The notes below the pieces were generated by a model. The model was not told where the DNA came from, ran no database searches, and was given only the letters and a program-made list of their open reading frames with translations. A stretch of 8,766 nt of DNA. It comes from an uncultured Spirochaetales bacterium. Lineage in GTDB: Bacteria > Spirochaetota > Spirochaetia > Treponematales > Treponemataceae. The stretch is from NCBI GenBank assembly GCA_946061495.1, contig CAMGSV010000103.1, forward strand, positions 1 to 8,766, read 5' to 3'. Numbering within the stretch: the first letter of the stretch is position 1; every line of letters starts with the position of its first letter. This document shows, piece by piece, positions 1 through 6,095 of the stretch. Made by a program: the position numbers and the translations under genes.

Positions 1-39
1 CAAGACACTTCTGCCAAAAGGCCGCAAAATATAACCGTC
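1..39. other. Unassigned window edge
   Basis: This short stretch lies downstream of the last minus-strand gene. It contains no start codon with a ribosome binding site and no convincing terminator hairpin. It could be the beginning of a spacer or of a further gene outside the window; nothing can be assigned. Confidence 0.5.
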
Positions 40-732
40 CTACTGGATCTTTCCCTCTGCGCGGAGGGCAATGAGCCGAGACTCAGCCAAATTCGTCCAG
101 GAATCGGAGGGATACTTGTCTTTCAAGCTCAAGTAGTTGTCAGAGGCGGCGACAAAATCACCCTTACCCTCATTCAGACGACCGAGACTGAACAAGATGT
201 GTGGCTCAAACTCGCATTCTCCACTGGACAGAGCCTTTTCATAGTAGCGAATAGCGGCATCCACATCGACAAGCTCCTCGGAACACACCGCAGCGTTGTA
301 GTAGCAAATGGGAGCAGTGTACCCTGCATCCTTGGTTGCAGCCGACTCAAGCCAGCAGTCACGGGCCTCGCTCCACTTGCCCTGGCTGAAATACACCTCT
401 GCAGCGGCCATATTGGCACGGAGTCCCACAATATTTCCCTTGTTCTTTCCTGCCAGGTCAAGGAGCTGGGGCAATGCAACCTCCCGGGCAGCATCAATGG
501 AAGCATCGTCAGAAGCTGTTGACGCAGCCTTTGTCATGGTATAGACGATACTATCTAGCTGATTCAGTCCCTTCTCATGGGATGAAGTGGACATCGAGGA
601 AAAAATTCCCCATACAATCGCTACAACAAAAAGCGCAATAATTACACCAATGAACAGAACACGATACTTAGTCAAAAAACCGCCAATATTGTCGGCAAAG
701 GACTTTTTCTCTTCTGTATTCTTTTCAACCAT
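40..732 (-). CDS. Single-pass membrane protein with TPR-like repeats
   Basis: A 230-residue protein with a charged, Lys-rich N-terminus, one strongly hydrophobic helix at about residues 25-46 (VLFIGVIIALFVVAIVWGIF), then a soluble helical region. TPR-like helix pairs can be seen at about 103-134 (AEVYFSQGKWSEA), 141-172 (NAAVCSEELVDVDAAIRYYE) and 177-210 (LFSLGRLNEGKGDFVAA). The layout resembles the YfgM-like family of inner-membrane proteins with a periplasmic TPR domain, which in proteobacteria associate with the Sec translocon; that role is only an analogy here. The positive N-terminus suggests N-in, C-out topology. The start is the ATG at 732, because AAGGAG (738-743) lies 5 nt upstream. 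An in-frame ATG at 747 would place the ribosome binding site inside the gene. The stop codon is TAG. It follows the sigma-54 activator gene by 16 bp and is probably cotranscribed. Partner and substrate are unknown. Confidence 0.85.
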   Translation of the reverse strand: MVEKNTEEKKSFADNIGGFLTKYRVLFIGVIIALFVVAIVWGIFSSMSTSSHEKGLNQLDSIVYTMTKAASTASDDASIDAAREVALPQLLDLAGKNKGNIVGLRANMAAAEVYFSQGKWSEARDCWLESAATKDAGYTAPICYYNAAVCSEELVDVDAAIRYYEKALSSGECEFEPHILFSLGRLNEGKGDFVAASDNYLSLKDKYPSDSWTNLAESRLIALRAEGKIQ

Positions 733-737
733 ACAAG

Positions 738-743
738 CTCCTT
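738..743 (-). promoter_or_regulatory. Shine-Dalgarno of the TPR membrane protein gene
   Basis: AAGGAG with a 5-nt spacer to the ATG at 732. It decides against the in-frame upstream ATG at 747, which overlaps the hairpin-like repeat and has no ribosome binding site of its own. Confidence 0.75.
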
Positions 744-762
744 GCATATTAACGGATATGCA
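743..762 (-). repeat. 7-bp inverted repeat at the activator/TPR gene junction
   Basis: A perfect inverted repeat, TGCATAT and ATATGCA, separated by 6 nt. It contains the stop codon of the sigma-54 activator gene and its last base is the first base of the AAGGAG ribosome binding site of the next gene. The stem is AT-rich and no T-run follows, so it is not a terminator. It could be a weak RNA hairpin affecting translation of the downstream gene, or chance. Confidence 0.35.
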
Positions 763-2293
763 GCTCGTTCAACAAACGAGATACATAAGTCCGTTGAATT
801 CCTAGAATTTTTCCCGCCTCCGTCTGGTTCCATGAAGTTTCATCCAGAATGCGGGTTATATATGCCTTCTTAAACTTGTTGACGGCAGTCTTCAAAGACC
901 GGTCGTCACCGCTCAAGTCAAGGTCATACACAATGTCACCCTGCTGGCTGCCCGGCTGGCCTGTTATAGCAGTGGACTGCAGACGCAGGTCATCGGCCCT
1001 GATAATGGGTGGCTTCCCCAACACACAGGCCCGTTCAATGGTGTTCTCCAGCTCCCTGACATTTCCCGGCCAATAATAGGCATGGAGAGCCTTCAGGGCA
1101 TCCTCGGAAAAACCCACAAAATTCTTCTTTACCTCACCACTGAACTTATGGCAGAAGAAGGTTGCCAACGGCTCAATATCATCCTTTCTGTTCCTCAGGG
1201 GTGGCACATGGAGCGGCAAAACGTTCAGTCGATAGAACAAGTCCTGCCGAAACGTACCCTCTTGTACCATAGCCTCAAGGTCTCGGTTTGTAGCTGCCAC
1301 AATGCGAACATCCACCGAAATGGTCTCGCTGGAACCCACCTTCTCAAAGCTCTTTGTTTGCAGAACACGCAACAATTTTGCCTGCAGGTCCAGCGGCAGC
1401 TCCCCTATCTCATCAAGGAAGATAGTTCCACCGTCAGCGGCCTCAAACCGACCAGTGCGATTGCTCACCGCATTGGTAAAGGCACCCTTCACATGACCAA
1501 AAAGCTCACTCTCCAGCAACTGGGGAGACAAGGCCGCACAGTTCACCCGAACAAAGGGTTTGTCCGATCTATCACTTTTCAGGTGCAACTGCTCCGCAAA
1601 GAGCTCCTTACCCACCCCGCTTTCTCCAAGAATCAGCACAGAGATGTTTGTCTGGGCCACCTCATTCAGGGTAGACACCAAGTCAAGCATTACAGGACTG
1701 TGGGCCAAGAAGCTGTGGTACCCCATACCGGAATCAATCACATTTCGCAGCAAGGTATTCTCTTCCTGAACACGATGGAATTTCCCTGCCACCTCGTAGG
1801 CGATACCAGCTTGGGTACCTAAAAACTCCAGCACGCTCAGGTCAGCTTGGGTAAATTTCTGTCCATATATCTTGTTGATGAGTTGGATAACACCAACACA
1901 GGAATTCCGTGCCCGCAGGGGAATGGCAATCATGTTTTCTGTTTTATACCCAGTCCTGTCCTGTACCGTCGGAAAGAAGCGACAGTCTGCCTGAACATCA
2001 TCCACAATCAGGCTCTCGTTGTTTTTGAAAACCCATCCAGCAATGCTGTTGTTGATGTCTACGGGAATGGACATAACCTTGGAACCAGCAGGCCCCAAAG
2101 CAATTCTGAAATTCAAGACAGTATTCCCCTGCTCAGGAAGAAAGAGTGATGATGACTCGCATTCAACGAGACGCATTGCTGACTCGAGGATATGAACCAA
2201 CAATGCGTCAAAGTCGAGAGTATTGGAACTAATCAAAGAATTTATTTCGATGAGCGTCTTGAGTCTGTCTATTTCAAAAGCTTCAGAATTCAT
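749..2293 (-). CDS. GAF-domain sigma-54-dependent transcriptional activator
   Basis: A 514-residue bacterial enhancer-binding protein. An N-terminal GAF sensor domain (about 20-165) carries VGVIQLINK near its end. A linker leads to a sigma-54-interacting AAA+ ATPase (about 193-425) with Walker A GESGVGKE (223-230), GAFTNA at 270-275 where GAFTGA is expected, Walker B GTIFLDE (289-295), the arginine-finger region FRQDLFYRLN (348-357) and WPGNVREL (408-415). A Fis-type helix-turn-helix (about 467-512, NQTEAGKILGIQRTYVSRLL) closes the protein. Family members bind upstream sites and use ATP hydrolysis to open promoters held by sigma-54 RNA polymerase; the GAF domain usually gates this. There is no receiver domain, so a small ligand rather than a kinase is the likely input. 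The ATG at 2293 is preferred because GGTGG lies upstream; a GTG at 2302 would add three residues but has no ribosome binding site. The gene starts 20 bp after rpsA. I saw no clear -24/-12 promoter in the window, so its targets lie elsewhere. Confidence 0.92.
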   Translation of the reverse strand: MNSEAFEIDRLKTLIEINSLISSNTLDFDALLVHILESAMRLVECESSSLFLPEQGNTVLNFRIALGPAGSKVMSIPVDINNSIAGWVFKNNESLIVDDVQADCRFFPTVQDRTGYKTENMIAIPLRARNSCVGVIQLINKIYGQKFTQADLSVLEFLGTQAGIAYEVAGKFHRVQEENTLLRNVIDSGMGYHSFLAHSPVMLDLVSTLNEVAQTNISVLILGESGVGKELFAEQLHLKSDRSDKPFVRVNCAALSPQLLESELFGHVKGAFTNAVSNRTGRFEAADGGTIFLDEIGELPLDLQAKLLRVLQTKSFEKVGSSETISVDVRIVAATNRDLEAMVQEGTFRQDLFYRLNVLPLHVPPLRNRKDDIEPLATFFCHKFSGEVKKNFVGFSEDALKALHAYYWPGNVRELENTIERACVLGKPPIIRADDLRLQSTAITGQPGSQQGDIVYDLDLSGDDRSLKTAVNKFKKAYITRILDETSWNQTEAGKILGIQRTYVSRLLNELHIR

Positions 2294-2313
2294 TCCGCCC
2301 ACCGAAACAAAAC

Positions 2314-4026
2314 TTAGTTATTCTTATTCTTCAGAAGATCTCCAAGGGTGAAAGCCCCATCATTGTCATCATCGACGGAAGACATATACTGAGAAATTTC
2401 ATCCCGCTGCTGCTTCCGCTTGAACTCCTTCACGGAGAAGGCTGCCTTCTGCTTGTCGGGGTTCACATCGACTACGTACACGTTGATCTTGTCGCCCACG
2501 TTATACTTCTTCACAGCCTCTTCGAAGGTCTCCTCACGGCTCTCGCTGAGATTGGACTTGTTCACCAATCCCTCGATACCACCGGGTGCCCGGACAAAGA
2601 TACCGAAGTCAGCGATGGAAACAACCTCACCCTCCAGTGTTGAGCCAGGCTTGTAGGTAGCGCAGAACTGCTGCCATGGATCCTCAGAAAGCTGCTTGAC
2701 GCCGAGGCGGATGCGATGATTCTCGGAATCGCTCTCGATAACCACCACCTCAATCTCCTGGCCAACAGACAACTCGCTGCCAGGATGCTTCACCTTCTTT
2801 GTCCAGGAAAGGTCATCGGCATGGAGGAATCCATCAATTCCCTCCTCCAGCTCAACAAAGGCACCAGCATTAGTCACCTTCACCACCTTTCTGGTAAGGC
2901 GGGTACCCACAGGATACTTCTCGGTGATGGAGTTCCAAGGATTGTCAGTAACCTGCTTCAATCCCAATGAAACACGACCGGCCTGGATATCATAACCCAG
3001 CACCATGCACTCCACCTTGTCGCCAATCTTCACCATGTCGGAAGCCTTGCTGACCTTCTTCACCCAGGAGAACTCACTGATGTGAGCCAATCCCTCGATG
3101 CCCTCCTCCAGCTCGATGAAGGCACCAAAATCGGTAAGCTTAGTAACCGTACCAGTCACCTTGTCTTCCACATGATACTTGTCCTCGAAATGCAACCAAG
3201 GATCCTCGGTAAAGTGCTTCAGGGAGAGGTTGATGCGCTTCTCTTCAGGATCGAGACGAATAACCTTCAGCTCGATTTCCTGCCCCTTCTTTACGAAGTC
3301 CTTGGGGCGAGTTACATGACCCCAGCTCATGTCATTGATGTGCAGCAGTCCGTCAAAGCCACCCAAATCGATGAAGGCACCGAAACTGGTGAAGCTCTTG
3401 ACGGTACCCTTTACGGTGTCGCCGATGGACACATCGTTGAAGAAGGCCTCCCGGTTGGACTCCATGGACTCCTCAAGGTACTTGCGGCGGTTAACCACTA
3501 CGTTTGCCTTGTTGTCGCTGTAAAGGCGCTCCACGTAGAACTTGCTGGTAAGACCCAACAGCTTCTCGGCCTTCTCCACCTTCTGGCTGTCGGACTGACT
3601 GATGGGCAGGAATGCCTTGATACCACTACCAAGGTTTACATCATATCCACCCTTCACCACCTTCTCGATGGTACCATCAACAGGAGTCTTATCGTTCATT
3701 GCCTGGCGGAGGCTCTTCCACAGCTGCTTCACGTCAGCCTTCTGCTTGGAAACGATAACCTCGCCGTGCTTATTTTCTTTCATTACAAGTACAACGGATA
3801 CCGTATCATTCACTTCCGGCAATTCGGTGAATTCATTGGTAGAAATCTTACCCTCTGACTTACAACCTACATCAACATACACATACTCAGGGGTAACCTG
3901 AACTACGATACCGTCTACTAACTGTCCTTCCTCAAGAGACTCAAAGCTTTTGAGTGTCTCTTCCTGCAATTGTGTCTGAATGTTTTCCTTCTTGGCGACA
4001 TTCTTTTCCACTTCCATCTGATCCAT
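2314..4026 (-). CDS. rpsA: 30S ribosomal protein S1
   Basis: A 570-residue S1 protein with six S1/OB-fold domains at about 34-98, 112-184, 200-271, 285-358, 371-446 and 458-536. Domains 3-6 carry the typical FGAF..L..G..GL.H pattern, and domains 3-5 end in the repeated (D/N)PW linker. S1 binds mRNA on the small subunit and helps initiation; in the proteobacterial type domains 1-2 dock on the ribosome and 3-6 bind RNA. The six-domain form is close to the usual proteobacterial length of about 557. The tail (541-570) is acidic and holds an EF-hand-like loop followed by LGDLLK. The ATG at 4026 has AAGGG (4033-4037) 6 nt upstream; this site overlaps the TAA of cmk, so translation of the two may be coupled. 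The near-consensus promoter within cmk could give rpsA extra expression. Confidence 0.96.
   Translation of the reverse strand: MDQMEVEKNVAKKENIQTQLQEETLKSFESLEEGQLVDGIVVQVTPEYVYVDVGCKSEGKISTNEFTELPEVNDTVSVVLVMKENKHGEVIVSKQKADVKQLWKSLRQAMNDKTPVDGTIEKVVKGGYDVNLGSGIKAFLPISQSDSQKVEKAEKLLGLTSKFYVERLYSDNKANVVVNRRKYLEESMESNREAFFNDVSIGDTVKGTVKSFTSFGAFIDLGGFDGLLHINDMSWGHVTRPKDFVKKGQEIELKVIRLDPEEKRINLSLKHFTEDPWLHFEDKYHVEDKVTGTVTKLTDFGAFIELEEGIEGLAHISEFSWVKKVSKASDMVKIGDKVECMVLGYDIQAGRVSLGLKQVTDNPWNSITEKYPVGTRLTRKVVKVTNAGAFVELEEGIDGFLHADDLSWTKKVKHPGSELSVGQEIEVVVIESDSENHRIRLGVKQLSEDPWQQFCATYKPGSTLEGEVVSIADFGIFVRAPGGIEGLVNKSNLSESREETFEEAVKKYNVGDKINVYVVDVNPDKQKAAFSVKEFKRKQQRDEISQYMSSVDDDNDGAFTLGDLLKNKNN
2840..3114 (-). 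repeat. Internal S1-domain coding repeat in rpsA
   Basis: The 14-mer ccctcctccagctc (plus strand) occurs at 2840-2853 and again at 3101-3114, 261 bp apart. That equals 87 codons, the period of domains 4 and 5. Both copies encode the ELEEG stretch of GAF(I/V)ELEEGI(E/D)G. This is ordinary protein-repeat homology rather than a mobile or regulatory repeat. Confidence 0.8.
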
Positions 4027-4035
4027 AACAAACCC

Positions 4036-4668
4036 TTAATCGTGAATTTTATGCAATATTATCTCACAAACCTGTTCAATCGTCAAGTCCGATGTATCAA
4101 TATATGTTGCGTCAGGGGAAATTTTCAAGGCACCTTCAGCTTTTGCCTTGTCAATCTCGTCCCGCTGGCGGATGGTCTCCTTGATTTCCTCCAAGGAAAG
4201 CTTGCTGACTCCCTGGTTGAAGCGTCGGAGAGCCTGCACATCAATAGAAGCATCAAGGTAGAACTTGTGCTCTGCGTCGGGAAACACCACGGTGGTCATG
4301 TCACGGCCCTCGCAGACAATGCTCAGCGATTCGGTGATGTGGCGGATCTTCTCGTTAACGATGTGCCGTAGGGGAATAATAGAAGATACCTGGGCTGTGT
4401 GGGCGTCCACCTGGTCAGTGTGCAGCTGATCCTCCACGTCCTCGCCATTGATAACCAGCCGTGAATCCACATAGTCGATATCCAGGGAACGGGCCAGCTG
4501 GACGACAGCCTCATGATCGCTGATATCCTGACCTGAGCGCAGCAGACTCAGGGTGATCCCCCGATAGAAGCTGCCGGAATTCAGGAAGGTGATGTTCAAC
4601 CTGTCCGCAATAATCTTTGCCACGGTACTCTTGCCACATCCAGCAGGTCCGTCTATTGCCACAACCAT
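4036..4668 (-). CDS. cmk: Cytidylate kinase (CMP/dCMP kinase)
   Basis: A 210-residue enzyme that phosphorylates CMP and dCMP with ATP, feeding CTP and dCTP synthesis in the cytoplasm. The P-loop GPAGCGKST (7-15) is intact. Further family signatures are NSGSFYR (30-36, usually DTGA.YR), EGRDMTTVVFPDA (120-132), RRFNQG (148-153), RDEID (169-173) and DATYIDTSDLTI (186-197). It is slightly shorter than the E. coli enzyme (about 227 residues). Several substrate-pocket positions differ from the usual consensus: Asn for Asp at 30, and Lys at 176 where an Arg is expected two residues after the RD..D motif. The fold is nonetheless clear. The ATG at 4668 has a strong AAGGAGG (4674-4680) 5 nt upstream. 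The gene follows the pseudouridine synthase by 60 bp and precedes rpsA by 9 bp; cmk-rpsA adjacency is common across bacteria. Confidence 0.95.
   Translation of the reverse strand: MVVAIDGPAGCGKSTVAKIIADRLNITFLNSGSFYRGITLSLLRSGQDISDHEAVVQLARSLDIDYVDSRLVINGEDVEDQLHTDQVDAHTAQVSSIIPLRHIVNEKIRHITESLSIVCEGRDMTTVVFPDAEHKFYLDASIDVQALRRFNQGVSKLSLEEIKETIRQRDEIDKAKAEGALKISPDATYIDTSDLTIEQVCEIILHKIHD
4058..4086 (-). promoter_or_regulatory. Predicted internal sigma-70 promoter for rpsA
   Basis: On the minus strand TTGACG (4081-4086) is followed by a 17-bp spacer and GATAAT (4058-4063). Each hexamer matches the consensus in five of six positions, at optimal spacing. Transcription would start near 4050-4052, leaving a leader of about 25 nt with the rpsA ribosome binding site at 4033-4037. 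The elements lie inside cmk codons for L-T and nearby conserved residues, so part of the match could be chance. Promoters within the gene upstream of rpsA are also known in E. coli. Confidence 0.5.
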
Positions 4669-4698
4669 GATGGCCTCCTTAGTGGTTAATATGAAGAC

Positions 4699-4730
4699 AA
4701 ATCCAAGTATCTATGAAGCCAGATGGATTT
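4699..4730 (-). repeat. 7-bp inverted repeat after the pseudouridine synthase gene
   Basis: Perfect arms AAATCCA (4699-4705) and TGGATTT (4724-4730) with an 18-nt loop, covering part of the pseudouridine synthase stop codon and half of the 60-bp gap before cmk. The stem is short and AT-rich and no T-run follows, so it is not a convincing terminator. It might be a weak mRNA hairpin or a protein site. Confidence 0.25.
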
Positions 4731-5562
4731 AATCCTTGTTGCACAATGCAATGAGATCCGCCACCTGGGATGCATCCAGCTCCCGGAAGCCCCCCTCCGG
4801 CAGGGAATCCATGTTCAGGTTGCCGATGCGAACCCGGGTGAGGCGGCGGATGGAAACATCGAAGTGCTGGAACACCCGTCGAATCTCTCGGTTCTTTCCC
4901 TCGATCAGTACCACGATGAGCCGCCGGGGATGAACCAAACGGGCCTCCAGGCAACGGTAGAACACCCCCTCAATCCTGATGCCACGGCAGAATTTGTCCA
5001 CCAATGCCTGGGGGATGGGAGACACCGCATCCACCACGTACTCCTTCTCGATTTGCGAGGAGGGATGGGATACGGTGGCGGCAAAGTCGCCGTCGTTGGT
5101 GAAAAGCACCAGCCCCTGGGAGAACATATCCAGACGACCAACGTTATACAGGCGCTCAGAAAAGTGGGGAGCCAGCAGGTCGGCGGCGGTGGAGCGGCCC
5201 TTCTCGTCGGACAGGGAACAGACGTAGCCAGCAGGCTTGTTCAAAAGGATGTACCGCTTCTTCTCCTCCGCCACCACAGGTTTTCCGTCAAAGAGCACCT
5301 GGTCTCCCGGAAAGACCTTGGTGCCGGGGACAGTCACCACCTGACCGTTGACAGTGATCCGACCGGCTGCAATAAGCTCCTCGCAGGCACGGCGACTGGC
5401 AACACCACCGTGGGCAAGGAAGACCTGGAGCCGAAGCCCCTTCTCCTGCGTGCTGCCGTCGGAGGAGTTGGAGACTGGCTCACCATCGGAACCGGCGGCC
5501 TTCTTTACAAAGCGGGATGCGGAATTATCGGGCAAGCTCAAACCTCTCGCTTTCAGTTTCAT
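4729..5562 (-). CDS. RsuA/RluB-family rRNA pseudouridine synthase
   Basis: A 277-residue enzyme that isomerises a uridine in ribosomal RNA to pseudouridine. After about 42 poorly conserved residues, an S4 RNA-binding domain (about 43-90, LRLQVFLAHGGVASRRACEE) leads into the catalytic domain. This has the family signature GRLDMFSQGLVLFTNDG (142-158), with Asp145 as the expected catalytic aspartate, and the later motifs NREIRRVF (224-231) and RLTRVRIGNL (240-249). RsuA (16S), RluB, RluE and RluF (23S) share these motifs, so the exact target cannot be read. Position beside scpAB favours an RluB-type enzyme, since that adjacency recurs in other bacteria. Start choice is uncertain. The ATG at 5562 overlaps scpB by 38 bp and lacks a clear ribosome binding site. 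A TTG at 5535 has GAGAGG 7 nt upstream and overlaps scpB by 11 bp, giving 268 residues. An ATG at 5652 would overlap scpB far more and is unlikely. Confidence 0.9.
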   Translation of the reverse strand: MKLKARGLSLPDNSASRFVKKAAGSDGEPVSNSSDGSTQEKGLRLQVFLAHGGVASRRACEELIAAGRITVNGQVVTVPGTKVFPGDQVLFDGKPVVAEEKKRYILLNKPAGYVCSLSDEKGRSTAADLLAPHFSERLYNVGRLDMFSQGLVLFTNDGDFAATVSHPSSQIEKEYVVDAVSPIPQALVDKFCRGIRIEGVFYRCLEARLVHPRRLIVVLIEGKNREIRRVFQHFDVSIRRLTRVRIGNLNMDSLPEGGFRELDASQVADLIALCNKD

Positions 5563-6076
5563 CCAGCCGGGGCAGGTCAGCGATGCTGTTGAGCCTGAAC
5601 AACTGGAGGAAGTCCTTGGTGGTACCGAACTGCACTGGCTTTCCCGGCACATCCTTCTTTCCCACCTCCTTAATGAGATTCCGCTCCACGAGGATGCGGA
5701 TCATGTTGTCGGCGGAGACTCCACGGAGGGCCTCGATTTCCGCCCTGGTTATGGGCTGGGAATAGGCGATGATGGCCAAGGTCTCCATGGCGGCCCTGGA
5801 AAGCTTGCCCTCGCTCTTTTTGCCGTAGCGTTCCTTCAAAAAATTCCACAGGTCCTTCTTAGGCGTCAGGGACCAGCCGCCGGAAATCTGCACCAGTTCG
5901 ATGCCAGAATCCTCCGCCACATATTTTTCCCTCAGCCGCTCCAGGGCAATCTGCACCACGTCCTCGGACAGATCGGAGATTCTGGCCAGATTCTGCTGGC
6001 TCTGGGGCTCCGACTCCAAGAACAGGATGGCCTCCACCAGGGCGGTCTCCTTATTCAAGGTAGGTTCTGTATCCAA
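5525..6076 (-). CDS. scpB: Segregation and condensation protein B
   Basis: A 183-residue ScpB, which binds ScpA as a dimer within the SMC-ScpAB condensin and helps compact and separate replicated chromosomes. Two winged-helix domains are visible. The first is at about 12-80 (LVEAILFLESEP, IELVQISGGWSL). The second, at about 92-168, is highly typical: LSRAAMETLAIIAYSQPITR, GVSADNMIRILVERNLI, GKPVQFGTTKDFLQLF. The start is a TTG at 6076, chosen because AAGGAG (6083-6088) sits 6 nt upstream and the conserved first helix begins soon after; no better ATG exists. It follows scpA by 19 bp. Its 3' end overlaps the start of the pseudouridine synthase gene. Confidence 0.95.
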   Translation of the reverse strand: MDTEPTLNKETALVEAILFLESEPQSQQNLARISDLSEDVVQIALERLREKYVAEDSGIELVQISGGWSLTPKKDLWNFLKERYGKKSEGKLSRAAMETLAIIAYSQPITRAEIEALRGVSADNMIRILVERNLIKEVGKKDVPGKPVQFGTTKDFLQLFRLNSIADLPRLDETESERFELAR

Positions 6077-6082
6077 TGCAAA

Positions 6083-6088
6083 CTCCTT
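6083..6088 (-). promoter_or_regulatory. Shine-Dalgarno supporting the TTG start of scpB
   Basis: AAGGAG with a 6-nt spacer to the TTG at 6076. The strong site compensates for the rare initiation codon and fixes the start. Confidence 0.75.
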
Positions 6089-6095
6089 GTAGATT

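Noticed and set aside
1..39. Possible terminator (GCC, AAAA, GGC) after the TPR gene
   Set aside because: The stem is only 3 bp and no T-run follows on the minus strand.
410..430. TTGGCACGG as a sigma-54 -24/-12 promoter
   Set aside because: The GC expected at -12 is missing (CCCA there), and the site lies on the plus strand inside the TPR protein gene, with no plus-strand gene to serve.
1082..1822. Plus-strand open frame of 246 codons opposite the AAA+ domain
   Set aside because: Shadow of the conserved ATPase coding sequence; the translation resembles no family.
3082..3858. Plus-strand open frame of 258 codons opposite rpsA
   Set aside because: Antisense to strongly conserved S1 domains, with no domain or initiation signal.
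4723..5592. Long plus-strand open frame of 289 codons opposite the pseudouridine synthase gene
   Set aside because: It is fully antisense to a well-supported gene, has no recognisable domain or ribosome binding site, and its length follows from the codon use of the opposite strand.
5563..5652. Extended start of the pseudouridine synthase at 5652
   Set aside because: It would overlap scpB by 128 bp and adds Ser/Cys-rich residues that are not family-like.
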